Of a stretch of 64,000 nucleotides of DNA, positions 57,625 to 64,000 are shown piece after piece. The stretch's first letter is position 1. Each line of letters begins with the position of its first letter. The stretch comes from Bacteroidaceae bacterium (lineage in GTDB: Bacteria; Bacteroidota; Bacteroidia; Bacteroidales; Bacteroidaceae). The stretch spans positions 1-64,000 of the forward strand of contig JAILPK010000037.1 of NCBI GenBank assembly GCA_024699495.1. The letters are read 5' to 3'. Below the pieces are notes generated by a model. That model was not told where the DNA came from. It saw only the letters and a program-made list of their open reading frames with translations, and did no database searches. Made by a program: the position numbers and the translations under genes.

Positions 57625-58254
57625 ATGAATAGACTTGAAAAGATTTTTGCCGGGAAACTGCTGAAGGTCAAAGCCATTAAGCTGCAGCCAACCAACCCCT
57701 TTACGTGGGCCAGCGGATGGAAGAGCCCCTTCTATTGCGACAACCGGAAGACTCTCTCCTACCCCGATCTGAGGAGTTTTGTAAAGATTGAGACTGCCCG
57801 GATTATAATGGAACGCTTTCCCGAGGTCGATGCCATAGCCGGCGTCGCCACAGGCGCCATTCCCCAGGGAGCCCTGGTAGCTGACACTCTTGCTCTCCCG
57901 TTTGTATATGTTCGTTCCAAACCCAAGGACCATGGACTTGAGAACCTGATTGAGGGCGAACTGCGTCCCGGCATGAAAGTAGTTGTTGTTGAAGACCTCA
58001 TATCCACCGGCGGAAGCAGTCTGAAGGCTGTAGAAGCAATCCGCATGAACGGATGTGATGTGATTGGTATGGTAGCAGCCTACACCTATGGCTTCGATAT
58101 TGCCGAGAAGGCATTCCGCGAAGCCAAAGTGCACCTCGTTACTCTCACCAACTACGAAGCCGTCGTCGAGGCCGCACTCGAAATCGGATACATCAAAACA
58201 GAGGATATCGAACTGTTAAACGAATGGCGTAAAGACCCAGCCAACTGGAAATGA
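57625..58254 (+). CDS. pyrE: Orotate phosphoribosyltransferase
   Basis: 209 residues from MNRLEKIFAGKLLKVKAIKL. It makes OMP from orotate and PRPP in pyrimidine synthesis. The PRPP-binding motif is VVVVEDLISTGGSS; the GVATGAIPQGAL and RSKPKDHGL segments are typical. The upstream residues in frame lie within the leader. Its stop overlaps the next start by 4 bases (ATGA). Confidence 0.97.
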   Translation: MNRLEKIFAGKLLKVKAIKLQPTNPFTWASGWKSPFYCDNRKTLSYPDLRSFVKIETARIIMERFPEVDAIAGVATGAIPQGALVADTLALPFVYVRSKPKDHGLENLIEGELRPGMKVVVVEDLISTGGSSLKAVEAIRMNGCDVIGMVAAYTYGFDIAEKAFREAKVHLVTLTNYEAVVEAALEIGYIKTEDIELLNEWRKDPANWK

Positions 58255-58724
58255 CAAAGTACGAATCAAACATAAAGCAGGTTCCCCACAGTCAGGACGT
58301 GGTATATGCACGTCTGTCCGACTTGCGCAATCTGGAGGTAATCCGAGAGCGCATGGACGACCCTATGTTCGTTCAGGCCATCTCATCCCAGGTGCCGGCA
58401 GACAAGCTGGAGAAGTTGCGCGAGACCGTTCAATACATGGAGTTTACCACAGACACAGTGACCGTCACCAACACGCCGATTGGAGCTGTGACCCTGGCTA
58501 TTGTGGAGCGCGAGGAGCCGAAGTGCATTAAATTCGAGCTGCAGAATGCGCCCATGCAGGGGAATCTCTGGGTTCAGCTCCTACCCACTTCCGACTGCTC
58601 CTGCAAGATGAAATGCACCATCGGCATCGAAGCGAACTTCTTCATGCGCAAGATGATTGAGAAGCCACTGAAGGAGGGAGTGGAGAAACTGGCAGACATG
58701 CTGTCACAGATTCCTTATCAGTAG
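58251..58724 (+). CDS. SRPBCC (polyketide cyclase-like) domain protein
   Basis: 157 residues: a helix-grip fold pattern with MTKYESNIKQVPHSQDVVYA at the start, alternating strands in the middle (VTVTNTPIGAVTLAIVEREE) and a long C-terminal helix (MRKMIEKPLKEGVEKLADML). The fold binds hydrophobic ligands; the ligand is unknown. Coupled to pyrE by a 4-base overlap, a pairing I recall from Bacteroidetes. Confidence 0.8.
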   Translation: MTKYESNIKQVPHSQDVVYARLSDLRNLEVIRERMDDPMFVQAISSQVPADKLEKLRETVQYMEFTTDTVTVTNTPIGAVTLAIVEREEPKCIKFELQNAPMQGNLWVQLLPTSDCSCKMKCTIGIEANFFMRKMIEKPLKEGVEKLADMLSQIPYQ

Positions 58725-58850
58725 AGTACCCCAAAAGCCCCGCCCGAAGCGGGACCGGGGGCATGCGTGCGGGCAATCCGGAGAAAAAGTCAGGGATGGT
58801 TTCCTGACACTTCCCGAATGCTTCCGAGTGTAAAATATTATAGAGAATAT

Positions 58851-60272
58851 ATGAGCAATAAAGAAACAACGGCCAACAGTCATCTTTCCGCCTCTTCTAC
58901 CCATGCCAATGGAGAGGAAGGCAAGTCTTCCGGTTCGTTCCTATGGCAGAAGAATGTGACCCCGACAGCCGAGATTGAACGCTTCACTGTGGGACGCGAC
59001 CGCGAACTGGACCTCTTCCTGGCCGAGTCAGATGTAATCGGCTCCATGGCCCACATCACCATGCTGGAGAGCATCGGTTTACTCAAGAGCGAGGAACTGA
59101 CCACACTGCTCGCCGAACTGCGCACCATCCTGTCAAGCATAAAAGCAGGCTCTTTTGTCATCGAGGAGGGCATCGAGGACGTGCATTCACAGGTGGAACT
59201 GATGCTGACGCGCCGGCTGGGAGATGTCGGGAAGAAGATTCACAGCGGACGTTCACGCAACGACCAGGTGCTGCTCGACCTGAAACTATGGACACGACGT
59301 CAGATTCGCGAAATAGCCGCTCTCAGCAAAGCTCTGTTTGACGAGCTCCAGACCCAGAGCGAGAGATACAAGGATGTGCTGATGCCGGGCTACACCCACC
59401 TGCAGGTCGCTATGCCCAGTTCTTTCGGGCTCTGGTTCGGCGCCTATGCCGAGAGTCTTGCCGACGACATGCTCTTCCTGCAAGCCGCCTACCGCATGGC
59501 CAACCGCAACCCGCTGGGCTCGGCTGCCGGATATGGCTCTTCGTTCCCCCTGAACCGCGAGATGACAACCCGCTTGCTCGGATTCGACTCCATGAACTAC
59601 AATGTGGTTTATGCGCAGATGGGCCGCGGAAAGATGGAGCGCAACGTGGCATTTGCCCTTGCCAGCATAGCCGGAACAATATCCAAGCTGGCTTTCGACG
59701 CATGCCTGTTCAACTCGCAGAACTTCGCCTTCGTCAAACTCCCCGACGAGTGTACCACTGGCAGCAGCATCATGCCGCACAAGAAGAACCCCGATGTATT
59801 CGAGCTTACGCGCGCCAAATGCAATAAGATTCAGTCGCTGCCACAGCAGGTTATGATGATAATGAACAACCTGCCAAGCGGATATTTCCGCGACCTGCAG
59901 ATAATCAAAGAAATATTCCTCCCGGCATTCGGAGAACTGCGCGACTGCCTTCAGATGGCGGCTTATATAGTCAACCGGATGAAAGTCAACGAGCACATCC
60001 TGGACGACCCGCGCTATGACCTGATGTTCTCCGTGGAAGAAGTCAACCGCCTGGCAACAGCAGGCATGCCCTTCCGCGACGCTTACCGCAAGGTCGGGCT
60101 GGACATCGAAGCCGGACAATTCACTCCCCGCAAGGAGGTAAACCACACCCACGCCGGCAGCATCGGCAACCTCTGCACTTCCCAAATCCGCACATTGATG
60201 GAACAGACTCTTGCTGAATGTCATTTCGAGCGGGCTGAAGAGGCTGAAAGGAAACTTGTAGAAGAGGCATGA
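58851..60272 (+). CDS. argH: Argininosuccinate lyase
   Basis: 473 residues from MSNKETTANSH. It splits argininosuccinate into arginine and fumarate. Signature of the superfamily: GSSIMPHKKNPDVFE with the catalytic serine; the His region is in MPGYTHLQVAMPSS. The first 30 residues are Ser-rich and precede the usual start of homology (FLWQKNVTPTAEIERFTVGR); no internal ATG offers a shorter form. Its stop overlaps the lipoprotein start (ATGATGA). Confidence 0.96.
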   Translation: MSNKETTANSHLSASSTHANGEEGKSSGSFLWQKNVTPTAEIERFTVGRDRELDLFLAESDVIGSMAHITMLESIGLLKSEELTTLLAELRTILSSIKAGSFVIEEGIEDVHSQVELMLTRRLGDVGKKIHSGRSRNDQVLLDLKLWTRRQIREIAALSKALFDELQTQSERYKDVLMPGYTHLQVAMPSSFGLWFGAYAESLADDMLFLQAAYRMANRNPLGSAAGYGSSFPLNREMTTRLLGFDSMNYNVVYAQMGRGKMERNVAFALASIAGTISKLAFDACLFNSQNFAFVKLPDECTTGSSIMPHKKNPDVFELTRAKCNKIQSLPQQVMMIMNNLPSGYFRDLQIIKEIFLPAFGELRDCLQMAAYIVNRMKVNEHILDDPRYDLMFSVEEVNRLATAGMPFRDAYRKVGLDIEAGQFTPRKEVNHTHAGSIGNLCTSQIRTLMEQTLAECHFERAEEAERKLVEEA

Positions 60273-60844
60273 TGAACAGGGACACAGTGAAGAGAAACAA
60301 CGGAAGATGGAGAAAGTGCATTCTTCTTCTGTCCCTATTCCTCTTGTGCTGCTCTCCGGCAGATGACATCTACGCTCCCTGGGCCGCCTATTTTACATTC
60401 AATCCCGTAACATCAGCACCAGAGCTATACTCTGCGCTGAACAACATGGGTGAGTTCTGCACCATAACTACCGACGGCAGCAACATCGTGTTTGCCACGC
60501 CGCACAGCAGCACACCCATCCGCCGCACCGTCATCGACCAGCGTGTCACCCTGGTTCTCGGACTCGACGGACTCATCGTGGGCCTGCCTAATATCCCCGA
60601 GATGGGAAGAGACGTTTCGCGTGTGGTATGCTACGAACTCAGTTGCCCCAACTGCTATAACGAGCGCGGCATATCCCGCAGAGTCAAGCTTCTGGACAGC
60701 GGTATTGCCCGCTGCCAACGATGCACACGGCAATATGACCTGAACAACCTCGGGATCATGAGCAGCGACACCACTGGGATAAGCCTCTACCGCTACCGTG
60801 TTGCCTACAACCAGGCCAATAACACTCTCGTTGTCAGCAACTGA
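60269..60844 (+). CDS. Putative lipoprotein with paired CxxC motifs
   Basis: 191 residues. Basic N-terminus and hydrophobic segment ending LFLLCCSP (lipobox-like, Cys27 or Cys28). The mature part contains two CxxC pairs, Cys126-Cys129 (CPNC) and Cys149-Cys152 (CQRC), spaced as in zinc ribbons or small redox or Fe-S sites. No family recognised. It overlaps argH by 4 bases. Metal or redox role is inference. Confidence 0.75.
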   Translation: MMNRDTVKRNNGRWRKCILLLSLFLLCCSPADDIYAPWAAYFTFNPVTSAPELYSALNNMGEFCTITTDGSNIVFATPHSSTPIRRTVIDQRVTLVLGLDGLIVGLPNIPEMGRDVSRVVCYELSCPNCYNERGISRRVKLLDSGIARCQRCTRQYDLNNLGIMSSDTTGISLYRYRVAYNQANNTLVVSN

Positions 60845-61002
60845 TTCTCATCTAATAGAACATCTTCGGGCAAAGGCCCTATATGCAGTCAGAACAGTAA
60901 ATATCATCATACAAATCCGCAGATTTAACTAACATCATACCAGCCCAACACCCACGATAAACAATAGGTGGGAGAAAGGACGGCATTTTATCTTAAAGCG
61001 CT

Positions 61003-61665
61003 ATGAAAGTAATAGATTTCAGTGTCACAAACTCCGTAATCAACCGTTTTGTCGCCGAACTGCGCGACGTAAATATCCAACAGGACCGTATGCGCTTCCG
61101 CAGAAATCTGGAACGCATAGGCGAACTGACCGCATACGAGATCAGCAAAACCCTGAACTATAGCGAGGTGGAAGTCAACACCCCGCTCGGCACTGCTACA
61201 GTATCCACCTATAACGACCAACTGGTAATCGGCACGGTATTCCGCGCAGGACTGCCTCTCCACACGGGCTTTCTGAATATCTTCGACCACGCCGACAATG
61301 CATTTGTATCTGCCTATCGCTACTACAAGGACAAGGAATGCCGTGAGGTTGACGTGCATATTGAATACATAGCCACTCCAGACCTCAACGGGCGCACGCT
61401 GCTGCTGGTTGACCCCATGCTGGCCACCGGCGAAAGCATGGAACTGGCCTACAAGGCATTCGTAACCCGCGGGAAACCTGCATGCACTCATCTCGTCAGC
61501 GTCATTGCATCCCGTCAGGGCGTAGAACACCTGGAGCAGGCATTCGCCGGACATGACGATGTAACACTTTGGTGCGCTGCCATCGATCCCGAACTCAACT
61601 CCCGCTCGTATATTGTCCCGGGCTTGGGAGATGCCGGCGACTTGGCATTTGGCGAGAAACTGTAA
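61003..61665 (+). CDS. upp: Uracil phosphoribosyltransferase
   Basis: 220 residues. Converts uracil and PRPP to UMP. The PRPP loop is LLLVDPMLATGESMELAY; the uracil-binding C-terminus is RSYIVPGLGDAGDLAFG. Starts MKVIDFSVTNSVINRFVAEL. A 158-base gap upstream shows no confident promoter. A long minus-strand frame (60988-61863) is its shadow. Confidence 0.97.
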   Translation: MKVIDFSVTNSVINRFVAELRDVNIQQDRMRFRRNLERIGELTAYEISKTLNYSEVEVNTPLGTATVSTYNDQLVIGTVFRAGLPLHTGFLNIFDHADNAFVSAYRYYKDKECREVDVHIEYIATPDLNGRTLLLVDPMLATGESMELAYKAFVTRGKPACTHLVSVIASRQGVEHLEQAFAGHDDVTLWCAAIDPELNSRSYIVPGLGDAGDLAFGEKL

Positions 61666-61843
61666 GCGTTTTAACGAGAAGAAGAGCATTTGTCGTGCAG
61701 CATGCACATAAACAAACGCCTGTGGCACTCTTCCAACTGCTCTAATCACGCCCATATCCGGCATTGATATTGTAAATAATAATTTCAATTTCGGGCCCAA
61801 CAGGGCAGCAGAAGTATGACATAGCCTACAGGCTGCCAAGACC

Positions 61844-62106
61844 CCCAAAAATGAGTTTTTCAATGAGTTTTTAGGGGTGTTCCCGAAATAGGTAAATACC
61901 TAATAATCTGCCACTTACGCTCTTCAAAATGAGTTTTTTCACGGTTTTTGCCGAAAAACTTTTATATTTTCTTACTTTAAAAAAAATATTTTTTTTTGAG
62001 AAAAATCGGGTAAAAACTCATTTCGGAAGCCACATTTACCTGTATATCAGGGTGATAGCATTTCCAGTTTGACCCCCAAAAACTCATTGAAAAACTCATT
62101 TTTGGG
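61844..62106. repeat. Nested inverted repeats built on AATGAGTTTTT
   Basis: Outer arms 61844-61878 and 62072-62106 are 35-base inverted copies with one mismatch; each holds two direct copies of AATGAGTTTTT. Inner copies of the same core at 61926-61939 and 62012-62023 are also inverted to each other. The centre (about 61955-62000) is very A/T rich. No ORF covers it. Its role is unknown. Confidence 0.85.
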
Positions 62107-62501
62107 CTTTTACCCTCTTGTTCGGCAATTTTATAGGTTGTCCTTATTTTTCTTAAAATATAAAGATTGGGGACTACGGGGTTAGAGAAGTGAGCAGCAC
62201 TGAAGTTCTATTTAAGGCTGAGGGCATAGTTTTAGCTATGCAGTGGAGAGCTGTTAGGGCACACGTCGAGAGGAGTTTACAGGGTAATGATGCTAAAGGG
62301 ATTCAACCTTACATGCAAATACACCTCAACACGATAAGTGTTACACCTCATTGAAAAGTCAAATACACCCCGATATATTGCTGCATAGGCCTCGGTGTAT
62401 TTTGAGCTGAGATGGCCATCATACCGGGCTGCGCACACATTTCCACATGGAAGTGAGTGCCTTTCAACCTTTAGCTTGCAGCAATTGACATAAAAGAAAC
62501 C

Positions 62502-62532
62502 GCCCGCTGTTGCAAATTTTGCAAGAGCGGGC
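62502..62532 (-). terminator. Terminator of metG
   Basis: Stem GCCCGCT / AGCGGGC plus inner TTGCAAA / TTTTGCAA; on the minus strand followed by GGTTTCTTTTATG. It lies 26 bases past the metG stop. Confidence 0.9.
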
Positions 62533-62557
62533 AATTACGATTATTTAGAGCGGGTAT

Positions 62558-64000
62558 TCAGCCCACCTGGCTTCCGGGTTTTACGTCGTCAAGAGTAGTG
62601 GTGACGCTGAGATCGCCGTTGTAGTTGACAGCAGAGAGAATCATGCCACAGCTCTCTTCTCCCATCATCTTACGCGGAGCTAAGTTTGCAATGTACAACA
62701 CACGCTTGCCTACAAGCTGTTCGGGCTCATACCACTGGGCAATGCCGCTGAGAATGGTGCGGTCCTTGCCGCTACCGTCATCAATGGTGAATTTCAGCAG
62801 TTTCTTGCTCTTCTTTATCTTTTCACATGACTTGACAAGACCTACACGGATATCCAACTTCTCAAAATCCTCAAAGGGAATGGTTTCTTTCACCGGTAAA
62901 GCCTTGTAGCTGGCAGCCTCGTTTGCTTTGATGGTATCCTCCAGTTTCTTCATCTGCGCTGCCACCACGTCATCCTCGATCTTAGTGAAGAGGAGCTCCG
63001 GCTTCGGCAGCTGCTTGCCGGCAGGCAGGATGTCCGTACGTCCCAGCAGTTCCCACAGGCTATCCTGAGAAGCTGCAGAAGGAGCAGACGACGGGGAGAG
63101 ACCTATCATCCGGCGCAGACGCTCGCTGCTGAACGGCAGGAACGGTTCAAAAGCGATGGAGAGGTTTGCCGTAAGCTGCAGACTGATATAAATCACCGTC
63201 TTCACCCGTTCGGGGTCGGTCTTGATTACTTTCCATGGTTCGCAGTCGGCAATATACTTGTTTCCAATGCGTGCGAGGTTCATAGCCTCTTTCTGCGCAT
63301 CGCGGAACTTGAAGTTCTCCAGCAAGGACTCCATGCGCTCCTTGACTCCCTGGAATTCTGCCAGAGTCTCACGGTCGTAGTCATTCAGTTCGCCACATTC
63401 GGGGACCACGCCATCGTAATATTTCTGTGTCAGTTGCAGCGCACGGTTTACGAAGTTGCCATATATGGCTACCAATTCGTTGTTGCAGCGGGCCTGATAG
63501 TCAGCCCAAGTGAAGTCGTTGTCCTTGGTCTCGGGCGCGTTGGCGGTGAGCACATAGCGCAGTTCATCCTGACGGCCGGGCAGCTCGTCAAGATATTCAT
63601 TGAGCCATACGGCGTAATTCTTGGAAGTGGAAATCTTATTGCCTTCGAGATTCAGGAATTCGTTGCTGGGCACGTTGTCCGGCAGGATGTAGTCCCCGTG
63701 GCCCTTGAGCATAGCCGGGAACACAATACAGTGGAACACGATGTTGTCCTTGCCGATGAAGTGAACGAGACGCGTCTCGGGGTCTTTCCACCATGTCTCC
63801 CAGGAGCCCAGTTCGGGGTGGGCATCACATAGTTCCTTGGTGTTTGAGATGTAGCCTATCGGGGCATCGAACCACACGTAAAGGACCTTGCCCTCAGCTC
63901 CATCTATAGGAACGGGGATTCCCCAGTCCAGGTCACGGGTGACGGCACGTGGGTGCAATCCGCCGTCGAGCCAGCTTTTACACTGCCCATAGACGTTCGG
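62558..64000 (-). CDS. metG: Methionyl-tRNA synthetase, C-terminal part (runs off right edge)
   Basis: At least 480 residues are present; the N-terminus lies beyond the window. The visible part includes the second half of the class I catalytic domain ([16 protein letters not shown], then the KMSKS-type loop as [13 protein letters not shown]), the anticodon-binding helical domain, and a C-terminal EMAP/Arc1p-like tRNA-binding domain ([20 protein letters not shown]). It charges tRNA-Met. The KISTSK form is the one I know from Bacteroidetes. Followed by a strong terminator. Confidence 0.97.
   Translation of the reverse strand, partial: PNVYGQCKSWLDGGLHPRAVTRDLDWGIPVPIDGAEGKVLYVWFDAPIGYISNTKELCDAHPELGSWETWWKDPETRLVHFIGKDNIVFHCIVFPAMLKGHGDYILPDNVPSNEFLNLEGNKISTSKNYAVWLNEYLDELPGRQDELRYVLTANAPETKDNDFTWADYQARCNNELVAIYGNFVNRALQLTQKYYDGVVPECGELNDYDRETLAEFQGVKERMESLLENFKFRDAQKEAMNLARIGNKYIADCEPWKVIKTDPERVKTVIYISLQLTANLSIAFEPFLPFSSERLRRMIGLSPSSAPSAASQDSLWELLGRTDILPAGKQLPKPELLFTKIEDDVVAAQMKKLEDTIKANEAASYKALPVKETIPFEDFEKLDIRVGLVKSCEKIKKSKKLLKFTIDDGSGKDRTILSGIAQWYEPEQLVGKRVLYIANLAPRKMMGEESCGMILSAVNYNGDLSVTTTLDDVKPGSQVG

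Larger units (their letters stand above)
61666..62557. other. Long non-coding region
   Basis: 892 bases without a convincing gene. It holds a nested inverted-repeat structure (61844-62106), a possible hairpin GGCAGC / GCTGCC near 61804-61837, an AATACACC / GGTGTATT hairpin near 62361-62400, and the metG terminator. A minus frame at 62277-62534 crosses the terminator and looks spurious. Confidence 0.7.

Noticed and set aside
58738-58753. Terminator between the SRPBCC gene and argH
   Set aside because: The stem is only 5 base pairs and lacks a T run on the plus strand.
59286-60224. 312-codon minus frame opposite argH
   Set aside because: Antisense shadow of argH, with no motifs or promoter.
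60988-61863. 291-codon minus frame over upp and the start of the repeat region
   Set aside because: Antisense to upp; no family resemblance and it runs into the repeats.
61844-62106. Origin of replication candidate
   Set aside because: It is A/T rich with repeats, but I see no DnaA-box-like TTATCCACA and no dnaA or related genes nearby.
62277-62534. 85-codon minus frame before the right edge
   Set aside because: It begins inside the metG terminator hairpin, has no recognisable domain and no promoter.
61666-62557. CRISPR array or tRNA cluster
   Set aside because: Repeats are too few, inverted rather than direct with equal spacers, and no cloverleaf was recognised.
63640-63680. Defective KMSKS motif in metG
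   Set aside because: The loop reads KISTSKN, which is the usual form in Bacteroidetes enzymes as far as I recall.

Overview
The window is a chromosomal segment from a member of the Bacteroidales, probably Prevotella- or Muribaculaceae-like. Four things point there. Promoters match the Bacteroidetes TTTG / TAnnTTTG consensus. Most start codons lack a Shine-Dalgarno sequence. Several families typical of the phylum are present (DUF3467, DUF4294, DUF4271, a zinc-free L36, a KISTSK-type methionyl-tRNA synthetase). The secreted proteins end in conserved Gly/Lys/Arg-rich tails. I see no rRNA, tRNA, CRISPR array, prophage or insertion sequence.

Layout. 1-5.1 kb: two tandem paralogous secreted multidomain proteins (the left one cut by the window edge), duplicated together with their upstream regions. 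5.1-23.4 kb: an uninterrupted minus-strand str-S10-spc-alpha ribosomal superoperon, rpsL-rpsG-fusA-rpsJ through rpoA-rplQ, with a promoter before rpsL and a terminator after rplQ. 23.4-31.3 kb: a DUF3467 protein, an Ala/Glu-rich lipoprotein, a secreted endonuclease/exonuclease/phosphatase-fold enzyme, type I asparaginase, a DUF4294 protein and an M16 metallopeptidase. 31.6-36.2 kb: a five-gene minus-strand cluster (integral membrane flippase-like protein, nucleotidyltransferase, ATP-grasp, CDP-alcohol phosphotransferase, HAD hydrolase) that looks like a CDP-polyol or inositol-type lipid headgroup pathway. 36.3-41.5 kb: pyruvate formate-lyase and its activase, then a secreted metallophosphoesterase carrying the same accessory modules as the EEP enzyme and the 1-4.8 kb proteins.

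41.5-50.5 kb: a plus-strand run of housekeeping genes: ychF, lgt, rpoN, a PAP2-like membrane protein, metK, a LOG-like protein, then DUF4271-hemD-rnpA-yidD-tatD-like. 50.5-53 kb: a secreted transglutaminase-like protein and a small secreted protein. 53.3-57.3 kb: a four-gene sodium-pumping acyl-CoA decarboxylase operon whose biotin carrier has two biotinyl domains. 57.6-61.7 kb: pyrE, an SRPBCC protein, argH, a cysteine-motif lipoprotein and upp. 61.7-62.5 kb: a non-coding stretch with nested inverted repeats. 62.6 kb to the right edge: the 3' part of metG.

The points most worth a second look are the family of secreted proteins that joins one conserved accessory region to different phosphoesterase domains, the putative alternative headgroup-lipid cluster, the acidic insertion in RnpA, the tandem biotin carrier, the three strong Shine-Dalgarno sites inside the spc operon, and the nested inverted repeat near 62 kb.
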